From contig DCWQ01000041.1 in assembly GCA_002328185.1 (NCBI GenBank), forward strand, positions 182,722-246,721: DNA of 64,000 nt, in the 5' to 3' direction. Positions 1 to 8,063 of the stretch are shown in pieces. The stretch comes from Dehalococcoidia bacterium UBA2158 (GTDB lineage: Bacteria; Chloroflexota; Dehalococcoidia; Lucifugimonadales; UBA3495). Below the pieces are notes generated by a model, which worked only from the letters and a program-made list of their open reading frames with translations, made no database searches and was not told the DNA's origin. The position numbers and the translations under genes were made by a program. How positions within the stretch are numbered: position 1 is the first letter of the stretch; the number at the start of each line of letters is the position of its first letter.

Positions 1-176
1 CTGGGGCAGTCTTGGCACCAAACCGGAGTTCCAGCCGACTCCCCTGACGGAGTCTTTGACTGAAGCCAGGCGCAAGAGCACTCGGCTTTGCTGGTGCCGC
101 GTTGGCTGCCGTGTCCCAGCAAGACCACTCCCCAGCGGTCGTTGCCATTTTCTTTACCGTTCTCAAGTTCGTTCAC
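1..176 (-). CDS. cbiX: Sirohydrochlorin cobaltochelatase CbiX family, N-terminal part (runs off window)
   Basis: About 58 residues are visible before the window edge. The N-terminus contains WGVVLLGHGSQRGTS, the GHGS strand-loop typical of the CbiX/SirB chelatases that insert cobalt (or iron) into sirohydrochlorin. The GTG start overlaps the cbiC stop in a GTGA tetranucleotide, so the two genes should be translationally coupled. Coupling to precorrin-8X methylmutase supports a cobalamin role over a siroheme role. The rest of the protein, including the metal-binding C-terminal half, lies outside the window, so a CbiX fused to other domains cannot be excluded. The family call rests on the GHGS motif plus context. 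Confidence 0.72.
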   Translation of the reverse strand, partial: MNELENGKENGNDRWGVVLLGHGSQRGTSKAECSCAWLQSKTPSGESAGTPVWCQDCP

Positions 177-823
177 AAAGAAACCTCTTTGAGGGCCAGT
201 CCCAGCAGAGCGTTGACCGTGGCCGCTGCCGCTGAACTGCCGCCGCGCTTCTCCCAGATGGAGATGTAGGGCACGTCAACGTTTTTCAGTTCGGCCTTGG
301 ACTCAGCGCAGGCGATGAAGCCCACCGGCATGCCGATGACCAGCGCGGGGGTGACCTCACCTGAATCCACCATGTCCAGCAGTGCCAGAAGGGCGGTGGG
401 GGCGTTCCCGACCACGGCGATGGCGCCGCTAAGTTGGGGCGTCAGTTCTCGGATGGCCGCCACGGAACGGGTGGTGCCGTCGGATTTGGCCCGTTCTGCG
501 GTGTTGAGCGTGTCGATCTGGCAGTGGGTCGTAATGCCGCACTTGCCTAGCAGGGCCTTGGATATGCCGACCTCCACCATGCGCACATCTGTGACCACGG
601 CCGCCTGGGCTTTGATGGCGGCGATGCCGATATCCACCGCGCCGGGGCTGAATCCCACGGCTTTGGCTATCTCGGGGTCACCTTCGGCCCGCACAATGCG
701 GCACACCACGTAGCGCTCTTCGGGCGTGAGGCCGTCTAACTGGGGCAGGCTGGCTTCAACGACTTCGATGCTTAGGCGGTCGATCTCGTCTGGAAGTAGG
801 GCGTATTTCTCGACTAATGACAT
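173..823 (-). CDS. cbiC: Precorrin-8X methylmutase (cobalt-precorrin-8 methylmutase)
   Basis: The 216-residue product has the family's usual length. It moves the methyl group from C-11 to C-12 of the corrin ring to give hydrogenobyrinate or cobyrinate, a late ring step of cobalamin synthesis. Recognisable blocks are DVRMVEVGI near residue 80, the following GKCGITTHC, and MPVGFIACAESKAEL near residue 165, which matches the conserved GxxxAAESK block of CbiC/CobH. It lies 109 bases downstream of hemA and overlaps the cbiX start by 4 bases, forming a small tetrapyrrole cluster read toward the window edge. No cobalamin riboswitch is evident in the gap upstream. Confidence 0.93.
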   Translation of the reverse strand: MSLVEKYALLPDEIDRLSIEVVEASLPQLDGLTPEERYVVCRIVRAEGDPEIAKAVGFSPGAVDIGIAAIKAQAAVVTDVRMVEVGISKALLGKCGITTHCQIDTLNTAERAKSDGTTRSVAAIRELTPQLSGAIAVVGNAPTALLALLDMVDSGEVTPALVIGMPVGFIACAESKAELKNVDVPYISIWEKRGGSSAAAATVNALLGLALKEVSL

Positions 824-932
824 GACAATACCGATGTTACCGGTGTGTTATTATAGCCGGTTTCACGATGTGAGGGCAGGGGGAGAAGCGGTAAGAAGCC
901 CTGAAGTGGTTACCTGAAGGGGTTAACAAGGA

Positions 933-2219
933 TTAATCAGGGCTTTTAGGGCCTTCTTCGCTCAGGTGAAAAATGTCCCGGGCGATCTGAAGTTCCTCGG
1001 GGCCTTTTCGCTCTTTCAGGAACATGGTCGGGTCGTGCAGCAGTTTGTTCACGATAGCCCGGGTCATGGCGTCCAGCGACTCCAGACCTTCGGCGTCCAG
1101 CTTACCGTTGAGCTTCCGCACTGTTTTGTGCAGTTCCAGGGAACGGATTTGGTCCGCCCGGTCGCGCAGTTCGATCACGGTGGGCAGGGCTTCCAGATCC
1201 AAGCACCACTGGCGGAACTGCTGGGCTTCGTCGGTGGCCAATTCCTCGGCCCACTCGGCTTCCTCGACCTTCTTGTCCCTACTGGCCTGGGACGCCGATT
1301 CCAGGTCGTCGACATCGTTCAAGAACACGTTCTGCACCTGGGCGGCCTCGGGGTCTATGTCTCTGGGAACGGCGATGTCGATGAGCAAGAGGGGCCGTTC
1401 GGGGCGGACGGCCATGGTGTCGCCGATCAGGCCGGCTTCCAGCACATATCCGGGAGACCCGGTGCAGCCGATGACGATGTCCGACTCGCGCAGAGCTTTG
1501 GGCATCCCATCGAAGGTTATGGCTTGGGCAGAGAGGCTGGCGGCCAGCTCTTCCGCGCGTTGGAAGGTGCGGTTGGTCACGGTGATGTCGGTCACTCCGG
1601 ACAGGCTTAGCACCTCGGCGGCCAGTTCTCCGGCCTCGCCAGCGCCCACAACCAAGACCCGGCTGCTGGAGAGGTCACCCAGCACCGACTTGGCCATCTC
1701 GACGCAAGCCCTGCTCACCGAGAGGGCGTTTCTGCTGATCCCGGTCTCGCGTCGGACCCTGCGGCCAACACGCAAAGCTTGCTGAAATAGCTGGGCCAAG
1801 GGGCCTTGGGCGGTGCCAGCGGTGGTTGCGGCCTCGTAGGCGTCGCGGACCTGGCCGATTATCTGCTCCTCACCCAGGATCATGGAATCGAGACTGGAGG
1901 CCACCCGGAACAAGTGGTGGATGCAGTCGTATCCGCGATACACGTAGAGATACCGGTCAACGTCCAGCAGCGAGATGCCGAACCGCCCTACCAAGAATTG
2001 TTTCACGCGGTCGGCCCCGGCTTCAGCACTGGCCGCTTCCTCGGGCAGTTCTAGGGTGTAGAACTCGGAACGATTGCAGGTGGACAGGATAACACCGGAC
2101 GCGCCGTGACTGTTCATAGCGCTAAGAGCTTCGGGAAGTTGCTCTTTGTTCAGCGAAAGGCGTTCCCGGACTTCAACGGGCGCGGTCCGGTGGTTTAGTC
2201 CAACGACTAGGAATTCCAA
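933..2219 (-). CDS. hemA: Glutamyl-tRNA reductase
   Basis: This enzyme reduces glutamyl-tRNA(Glu) to glutamate-1-semialdehyde with NADPH, the entry step of the C5 pathway to tetrapyrroles. The 428-residue protein begins with FLVVGLNHRTAPVEVRERL, carries the catalytic cysteine in ILSTCNRSEFY near residue 48, the GEEQIIGQVRDAY block near 115, and an NADP-binding VLVVGAGEAGELAA motif near 190. The C-terminal helical dimerisation domain is complete. It is the first gene of the hemA-cbiC-cbiX run, consistent with feeding precursor into corrinoid synthesis. No adjacent hemL, hemB or hemC is seen. Confidence 0.96.
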   Translation of the reverse strand: MEFLVVGLNHRTAPVEVRERLSLNKEQLPEALSAMNSHGASGVILSTCNRSEFYTLELPEEAASAEAGADRVKQFLVGRFGISLLDVDRYLYVYRGYDCIHHLFRVASSLDSMILGEEQIIGQVRDAYEAATTAGTAQGPLAQLFQQALRVGRRVRRETGISRNALSVSRACVEMAKSVLGDLSSSRVLVVGAGEAGELAAEVLSLSGVTDITVTNRTFQRAEELAASLSAQAITFDGMPKALRESDIVIGCTGSPGYVLEAGLIGDTMAVRPERPLLLIDIAVPRDIDPEAAQVQNVFLNDVDDLESASQASRDKKVEEAEWAEELATDEAQQFRQWCLDLEALPTVIELRDRADQIRSLELHKTVRKLNGKLDAEGLESLDAMTRAIVNKLLHDPTMFLKERKGPEELQIARDIFHLSEEGPKSPD

Positions 2220-2467
2220 GTTCTCTCCGGGAATTAGTCTATTTTTGTTTTGCCGGTTATCTTTATCGAAATGTCAGTTCGCCGATTGGATGTGGCCATT
2301 CACTGAGTGGACTCGTGGCGCGATGTGATTGTCATTTTAATAACGGGGAAATCTCTGGAACAAGGCTCCAGAAACCTACTAATATCTACAGAAATCTTCA
2401 GGGATTAAGTTTAGAAATTCAGGCCACATAGGAGTGTAGATGGCGCACTCCACCCTGTCAACGGGCG

Positions 2468-3778
2468 TCAACTTGAGACATCTTCAGCTTCTGCGGGTTC
2501 GTCGGTTATCGGTGATAGATGGCTACTCAAATTTCGCACTCTGGGGTTGACGGTGGCCGGGCCCAGGGCGAAGAGGGCCACGGCCAGACCCCCGGCGGCG
2601 ATGGCGATGGGCGCGGTGAATAAACTTGTCAACGCGCTGGCCTGCAACCCGCCCAGGGGCATGATGCTCCAGGTCATACCATAGAACCCCATGACCCGTC
2701 CCCGCATCCGGTCTGGAACCATGATCTGTAGCGAACTCTGGATGGAGATCATGTAAACGGAATTAAAGATTCCCACGACGAACATGATGCCCATGGCTAG
2801 CAACAGGGATCCTACGTATTCGGCGGTCAGGGCGAACGTTGCCACCGCCAGGCCGAATAAGACCGCCCCGCCGATGATGGCCAGGCCGCGGTTGGGCACG
2901 GCGCCTCTAGCGCCGATGTACAAGGTGTTGATCAGGGCTCCGGCCCCAGACATGCCAAGCAGCAGGCCCTGTCCCTTGGCGCCCACTTCAAGAATGTCCA
3001 CGGCGAATATGGGCATCAGCATGACGTAGGCCATGCCGAAGAAACTATTGAAAAAGGTCATACCGATCAAGAACGCGAATATGGAATTGACCTTGATGAA
3101 CTTCAAGCCCTCTTGAATGTCCTGGATCGGGTTGCCGATGGCTCCCCGGGGAATGGGCGGGACCTTGAGACGGGCCATCACCACAGCCAGCACTACGAAC
3201 CCCATCCCGGATATGTACATGGCCGATTGGGTGTTGATCAGGTCGATCAGAATCCCAGCGATGCCGGGGGCCACGATCCGGGTGCCCTGCCAGATTACTG
3301 AGTTCATCGCCACCGCGCTCATCATTACCTTGCGATCTATGAGGTGGGGATAGAGCGCCTGGCGGGCCGGATTGTCGAACGCCTCCACTCCGCCAGCCAA
3401 GAGGGCAACCACCAATACATGCCAAGACTCCACCACGCTCAGTAATGTGAGCGTGGCCAGAAGAAATATCAGGCTGCCTGTGGTGAGCTGCGTGAAGATG
3501 ATCAGGCGGCGCTTGTCCAAGCGGTCCGCGAAGACCCCGCCAAAGAGGTTGAAGAATATGGCTGGGATCGCGTTGGCCGCACCGACCAAGCCCAGGGACC
3601 AAGGGTCGCCGGTGATCTCGTAGATCAGCCAACCCTGCCCAACCCGGAACATCTGGAACCCACTGACCGACGCCAACAGACCCAGCCAATAGGCCCGGTA
3701 GGCCGGATAACGGAGGGCGGGCGGAATTCCGAAACCGCTCTGTTCAACCGATGGGTTATTTGGGGGAGGTTCGTGCAA
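2468..3778 (-). CDS. MFS transporter, enterobactin-exporter-like (MFS_3) family
   Basis: The 436-residue protein has about twelve hydrophobic segments with the usual charged central loop. The loop between helices 2 and 3 reads FGGVFADRLDKRRLI, the MFS motif A in the form typical of the MFS_3/EntS-like exporters. The N-terminal cytoplasmic region ends in the YRAYWLG motif common in this subgroup. The longest open frame starts at TTG with no strong ribosome-binding site, so the start is uncertain. It is isolated, with a 250-base spacer on the hemA side and no clear partner. The substrate is unknown; drug or siderophore export is only a family-level guess. Confidence 0.85.
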   Translation of the reverse strand: MHEPPPNNPSVEQSGFGIPPALRYPAYRAYWLGLLASVSGFQMFRVGQGWLIYEITGDPWSLGLVGAANAIPAIFFNLFGGVFADRLDKRRLIIFTQLTTGSLIFLLATLTLLSVVESWHVLVVALLAGGVEAFDNPARQALYPHLIDRKVMMSAVAMNSVIWQGTRIVAPGIAGILIDLINTQSAMYISGMGFVVLAVVMARLKVPPIPRGAIGNPIQDIQEGLKFIKVNSIFAFLIGMTFFNSFFGMAYVMLMPIFAVDILEVGAKGQGLLLGMSGAGALINTLYIGARGAVPNRGLAIIGGAVLFGLAVATFALTAEYVGSLLLAMGIMFVVGIFNSVYMISIQSSLQIMVPDRMRGRVMGFYGMTWSIMPLGGLQASALTSLFTAPIAIAAGGLAVALFALGPATVNPRVRNLSSHLSPITDEPAEAEDVSS

Positions 3779-3895
3779 ATCTATCTGGAAGCCGGCGGTG
3801 TTTTACTGTGTTTCCGGTATTTCATGAAGGGCAGGGCAGGTTGGTTACCGGCCAAATACTAACAGCGGTGAGGGCGAGTGCCAATCGGCAAAATA

Positions 3896-3928
3896 AAAGG
3901 GCCTCCTGAAAATTTGGAGGCCCTTTAT
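3896..3928 (-). terminator. Intrinsic terminator downstream of the SWIM-domain gene
   Basis: A perfect 11-base-pair stem (AAAGGGCCTCC with GGAGGCCCTTT) encloses a 9-base loop. Read on the minus strand it is followed by TTTTATTTT, a good U-tract. It lies about 75 bases after the SWIM gene stop and would also shield the MFS gene. Confidence 0.85.
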
Positions 3929-4000
3929 CACGACATGGTTCGCATGCGGCCCGTTTCCCGGACCGCAATGGTCGTCTCCTTGGAATGTTAGCCGGGTGAC

Positions 4001-4255
4001 TTAGTTGGTCTCTACCGGCTCGGGCTGATCGGTCAGCATCTCGTCCAGGATTCGTTGGAGGGCCATGGTGTGGCTGCAAACTTCCCTGTTGGCGAAGAAA
4101 TGGCATTCACAACGCCAGGCGCCGTCCTCAAACCGGACATCGTACTGGTCGTGGTTGCCTTTGAATGTCGCGGCGAAACTCGTGATATTTACTCGGTCTT
4201 TCTCTTCAGCGTATTGCCTGGCCTTTTCAATCTTGCCGATAATGCTGGAGTCCAT
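4001..4255 (-). CDS. Small SWIM zinc-finger protein
   Basis: The 84-residue protein contains WRCECHFFANREVCSHTMAL near residues 48-67, matching the SWIM signature CxCx(n)CxH, a zinc-binding module found in DNA-binding and recombination-associated proteins. Nothing else is present apart from an N-terminal helix and an acidic tail. The chosen ATG has an AGGAGG ribosome-binding site five bases upstream; a GTG two codons earlier overlaps that site and is unlikely. It is divergent from alaS across a 340-base spacer. Free-standing SWIM proteins of this size are usually uncharacterised, so no specific role can be assigned. Confidence 0.8.
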   Translation of the reverse strand: MDSSIIGKIEKARQYAEEKDRVNITSFAATFKGNHDQYDVRFEDGAWRCECHFFANREVCSHTMALQRILDEMLTDQPEPVETN

Positions 4256-4429
4256 CAACACCTCCTACTACACCGACAGTGGACGCGTTCGGAGACCGAA
4301 AATTCGCGCCCGTCAACTAAATCTTAAGGGTGTCAACCTTTATGGTCAAGCAAGATTATGCCAACTGAAAAGCAATATGCCATGGGCCACCTGTCATCTC
4401 ATTTCCGGGCCAGTCAGCGGCGGTAACCG

Positions 4430-4458
4430 TTGACTGCCTATACGTAGTCAAATACAAT
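4430..4458 (+). promoter_or_regulatory. Sigma-70 type promoter for alaS
   Basis: TTGACT and TACAAT are separated by exactly 17 bases. This predicts a transcript start near 4465 and a leader of about 130 bases before the alaS start codon. Confidence 0.65.
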
Positions 4459-4493
4459 TCAATCCAACCCCTTCGTAGAGCGTATTCCGTAAT

Positions 4494-4519
4494 TTTGGCG
4501 ACCTGTTTTCGACGCCAAA
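4494..4519 (+). promoter_or_regulatory. Inverted repeat in the alaS leader
   Basis: TTTGGCG and CGCCAAA flank a 12-base loop within the untranslated leader. It is not followed by a U-tract, so it is not a simple terminator. It could be an attenuation or binding element, but no T-box consensus is seen. Confidence 0.35.
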
Positions 4520-4595
4520 GAGAGTTTTGACCGGCTCGGCAGCCCAGTTAATGAAAAACCAGAAATACCCAAAGGAAGACCCCGAAAGGTAAACA

Positions 4596-7535
4596 ATGAA
4601 CGGCGACCAGATCAGAGATTCTTTCATCAAGTTTTTTGAGAGCAAAGGGCACCAGCATATGCCCTCGGCCTCGTTGGTACCGGCTGGCGACCCGACCCTG
4701 CTTTTCACCAGCGCCGGTATGGTGCCGTTCAAGCCTTTCTTCATGGGCGAGCAAACCCCGCCGTCCAAGCGGCTGACCAGCAGCCAGAAGAGCTTCCGCA
4801 CCACCGACATCGACGAGGTGGGCGACCACAAACACCTGACCTTCTTCGAGATGCTGGGTAACTTTAGCATCGGCGATTATTTTAAAAAGGGCGCGGTGGG
4901 CTTCTGCTGGGAGTTGGTCACCGAGCTATTCAAGCTGGACCCAGAGCGTCTCTATGTCACCATCCACCTGGGCGACGATGAAGCCTACGCCATCTGGCGG
5001 GACCAGGTCGGCGTCCCTGCGGAGCGCATCTACCGCTACGGCGACAAGGATAACTGGTGGGGCCCGGCTGGCAACGAAGGACCCACCGGCCCCTGCTCCG
5101 AGGTCCACTATGACGGCGGCTCGGAGAAGGGTTGCCACGACGGCCGGATGATGCCGCCCGATGACCTCACCGCCCAGTTCCGCAGCGAGTTGAAGTCCGG
5201 GGAGGCACAGCCCATTAACGGCTGCCACCCCAACTGCGACTGCGAACGATTCGTGGAGCTGTGGAACCTCGTCTTCATGCAGTTTTACCAGGACACCGGT
5301 GGCGACCGGACACCCTTACCCGCTCCATCCGTGGACACTGGCATGGGCCTGGAACGGGCGATGGTCATCCTACAAGGCAAGAATAATATCTACGAGACTG
5401 ATCTCTTCGTTCCCATCATTGACCGGGTTAGCCAACTGACCGGCAAGACCTACGGGAAAGACACTGACACCGACTACGCCATGAGGGTGGTCGTCGAGCA
5501 CGCCCGCGCGGCCGCCTTCCTGATCGGCGACGGCGTGGTGCCGGGTAACGAAGGCCGGGGCTACGTCCTTCGCCGGGTCATCCGCCGCGCCATCCGCTAC
5601 GGACGCCAACTAGGCCTCGAAGAAGCGTTCCTGACCGAGGTCGTCGAATCAGTCATCCCCCAATTCAACGGAGTCTACAAAGAACTCTCACAGAACCATG
5701 AGTTCATACAGCGGGTCATCAGTCTTGAGGAGAAAGGGTTTGCCGAGGCTTATGAACGGGGTATCGACATACTGAATGGCATGATCAAGGGTCGGGCAAA
5801 ATCCGCTAATGAACTTGAGAATTCTTTAGTTGAGACGGGTATTGTTTCTCCTGCGGGAACCAATTTAACTGGTATCGACGACCTATATGTTTTCGAAGAC
5901 AAGGAGGGTGAAAACGCTGGAGCGGTGTTAGCTCATATGGCCTTGATGAAGCGATCTGAGTCATATCAAGTTCTAGGCGACGACCTCCAACTGGCCTACC
6001 GGAAAGCGGTAGGAGATATGGAGGAGTTGCTCACAGGGAACGAGATTTTCACCCTTTACGACACTTACGGCTTCCCGCCGGAACTTACAGCCGAGATTGC
6101 CAAAGAACACGGCCTGGAAGTGGACATGGAGGGCTTCGAGAGGGAGATGGACGCTCAAAAAGAGCAGTCCCGCTCCTCTGGCTCGTTCTCCGGCGCTATG
6201 GAGATGCAGACCTCCTACTCGGACTTGGGTCTGGACGCCAGCGAGTTCGTGGGCTACAACCTGATTGAGCAGGACGCCAAAATCGCCGCCATACTTTCAG
6301 GCGGCATATCCGTAGACCACGCCACCCAGGGGCAGCAAGTAGAAATAGTGATCAGCCAGTCCCCCTTCTACGCAGAGGGCGGCGGGCAGTTGGGAGACCG
6401 GGGCGTTATCAGCGGCCCCAACGGTGTCGTCATAGTGGCGGATACTCAGAGTCCGGTGGCGGGGCTGATAGTCCAGCTAGGGATGGTCGACCAGGGCGAA
6501 ATATCCGTTGGCGACGCGGTCACAGCCTCAGTTGAAGCGGCGCGCCGCCTGGACTCATCCCGGAACCACAGTGGCACCCACATCCTGCACGCGGCTCTGC
6601 GCTCGGTGCTGGGAGCCCACGTCCGGCAGGCCGGTTCATTCGTGGCCCCGGAACGGCTGCGCTTCGACTTCAGCCACGTGAGCGCTCTGACCCGTGATGA
6701 ATTGCTGTCGGTCCAATCTCTGGCCAACGACAAAGTGCGCGGCAACCTGTCTGTGACCTTCCATGAGACCAGTTACAGCGAGGCGGTCCGAGAGGGCGCT
6801 TTGGCCTTTTTCGGAGACCGTTACGGCGACGTGGTGCGGGTGGTCACTATGGCACCCGAGCCCCATTTAATCGAAGATGCTTTCAGCGTCGAGGTTTGCG
6901 GAGGTACCCACGTCTCTGCCACTGGACAGGTGGGCGCGCTGGTGGTTCTGGGCGAGTCCAGCATCGGTGGCGGTATGCGCCGTATCGAGGCGGTAACTGG
7001 AAGGGCTGCGGAAGGATTATTTGTGCAGCAGTCTGACCGTCTGGAAGCGTTATCTAAAAAGCTCCAGACTCCTGTTGCCGACCTGGAAGCCCGGTTGGAC
7101 AGCTTCATGCAGGAGAACGACGACCTCCGGAAGCAATTGGAAGGGTTCCAGAAGACTTCGCTGCGGGACGAGGCCGAGGAACTACTGAAACAGGTCCAGG
7201 ACGTTGATGGCGCCAAGGTGGTGGCCGGACGTACCTCGGCCGCCAGCGCCGACGGCATGCGGGAGATGGGCGACTTCCTCAAGGACAAGCTGGGCAGTGT
7301 CGTGGTGGCGTTGGCCGCAGTAGTGGAGGGCAGCCCCATCCTGATCACTATGGTCACCCCGGACCTGGTGGAACGGGGCCTGCACGCCGGAAATCTCGCC
7401 CGAGACACCGCCAAGGTCATGGGTGGCGGCGGCGGTGGACGTCCCGAGATGGCCCAAGCCGGCGGAAAGCAGCCTGAAAAAGTAGATGAAGCTCTGAGTC
7501 GTGTTCCAGCTTTGGTACGCCAGGGGCTTTCTTAG
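4596..7535 (+). CDS. alaS: Alanyl-tRNA synthetase with a central insertion
   Basis: The enzyme charges tRNA(Ala) and edits mischarged serine and glycine. The class II catalytic core is at the N-terminus (FTSAGMVPFKPFFMGE, and HLTFFEMLGNFSIGDYF near residue 90). The editing-site zinc ligands are present as NHSGTHILH near 660 and CGGTH near 768, followed by a coiled coil and the C-Ala domain. At 979 residues it is about 100 longer than the E. coli enzyme (about 875). The extra sequence lies roughly between residues 395 and 485, before LLTGNEIFTLYDTYGFPPEL, and its codons look more AT-rich than the flanks. A Cys-rich GCHPNCDCERF segment near residue 208 is also present. GAAAGGT precedes the start. 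ruvX follows after 7 bases. Confidence 0.97.
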   Translation: MNGDQIRDSFIKFFESKGHQHMPSASLVPAGDPTLLFTSAGMVPFKPFFMGEQTPPSKRLTSSQKSFRTTDIDEVGDHKHLTFFEMLGNFSIGDYFKKGAVGFCWELVTELFKLDPERLYVTIHLGDDEAYAIWRDQVGVPAERIYRYGDKDNWWGPAGNEGPTGPCSEVHYDGGSEKGCHDGRMMPPDDLTAQFRSELKSGEAQPINGCHPNCDCERFVELWNLVFMQFYQDTGGDRTPLPAPSVDTGMGLERAMVILQGKNNIYETDLFVPIIDRVSQLTGKTYGKDTDTDYAMRVVVEHARAAAFLIGDGVVPGNEGRGYVLRRVIRRAIRYGRQLGLEEAFLTEVVESVIPQFNGVYKELSQNHEFIQRVISLEEKGFAEAYERGIDILNGMIKGRAKSANELENSLVETGIVSPAGTNLTGIDDLYVFEDKEGENAGAVLAHMALMKRSESYQVLGDDLQLAYRKAVGDMEELLTGNEIFTLYDTYGFPPELTAEIAKEHGLEVDMEGFEREMDAQKEQSRSSGSFSGAMEMQTSYSDLGLDASEFVGYNLIEQDAKIAAILSGGISVDHATQGQQVEIVISQSPFYAEGGGQLGDRGVISGPNGVVIVADTQSPVAGLIVQLGMVDQGEISVGDAVTASVEAARRLDSSRNHSGTHILHAALRSVLGAHVRQAGSFVAPERLRFDFSHVSALTRDELLSVQSLANDKVRGNLSVTFHETSYSEAVREGALAFFGDRYGDVVRVVTMAPEPHLIEDAFSVEVCGGTHVSATGQVGALVVLGESSIGGGMRRIEAVTGRAAEGLFVQQSDRLEALSKKLQTPVADLEARLDSFMQENDDLRKQLEGFQKTSLRDEAEELLKQVQDVDGAKVVAGRTSAASADGMREMGDFLKDKLGSVVVALAAVVEGSPILITMVTPDLVERGLHAGNLARDTAKVMGGGGGGRPEMAQAGGKQPEKVDEALSRVPALVRQGLS

Positions 7536-7542
7536 ATCGGCG

Positions 7543-7974
7543 ATGGCGGAGCAGCCGAAACTGATCGCCCTCGACCTTGGTGAGCGCCGCATCGGTCTGG
7601 CGGTCAGCGGACCGGGCGGAATGTCGTTGCCGGCGGGCCACATCGTCCGCAGCAAACTGGCCCAAGACGTCCAGAAGGTCATCGACTCGGCCAAAGAGCA
7701 CCAGGCCCAGGGCGTCGTCGTTGGCATCCCCTACACCTTGGACGGCAAAGTTGGAGAGGCTGTGAGATTGGCCCGCGGTTTCATCCGAGCCCTACGCCGG
7801 ACCATCAGCGAAAAATCCCTTGCAATCTACGAGGTGGACGAGCGCTACACCAGCGTTGAAGCTGAGGGACTGCTGCGGGAGTCCGGGGTGCAGCCTTCAA
7901 GGGACCGGGCGTCGGTGGACGAGACTGCGGCGATGCTGATTCTGCAGCGGTTTTTAGCTTCTCGGGAGAATTGA
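7543..7974 (+). CDS. ruvX: Putative pre-16S rRNA nuclease / Holliday junction resolvase-like YqgF
   Basis: The 143-residue protein shows the RNase H-like fold signature of YqgF/RuvX. LIALDLGERRIGLAVSGPGG at the N-terminus holds the first catalytic aspartate, VVVGIPYTLDGKVGE comes near residue 60, VDERYTSVEAE near 100 supplies a second acidic residue, and VDETAAMLILQRFL closes the domain. The family processes the 5' end of 16S rRNA. An upstream GTG in the same frame would overlap the end of alaS by 35 bases and adds residues foreign to the family, so the ATG just after the alaS stop is preferred. The alaS-ruvX neighbour pair is common in bacteria. Confidence 0.92.
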   Translation: MAEQPKLIALDLGERRIGLAVSGPGGMSLPAGHIVRSKLAQDVQKVIDSAKEHQAQGVVVGIPYTLDGKVGEAVRLARGFIRALRRTISEKSLAIYEVDERYTSVEAEGLLRESGVQPSRDRASVDETAAMLILQRFLASREN

Positions 7975-8063
7975 TTTAGTAGGAATGAGGGGTGCCCCAT
8001 CCTAACCTTCCCCCTTTCCGCGAAAGGATGATGAGGGAAGGGACTCTTTCTTCCCTTTGCGAG

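Noticed and set aside
297..713. Long open frames antisense to cbiC, hemA, alaS, dnaK and others
   Set aside because: They mirror real genes on the other strand, have no family features and no ribosome-binding sites.
173..2467. A cobalamin riboswitch upstream of hemA or cbiC
   Set aside because: Neither spacer contains the conserved B12-box text or is long enough for the element.
7501..7542. An earlier GTG start for ruvX
   Set aside because: It lies inside alaS and adds 14 residues foreign to the family.
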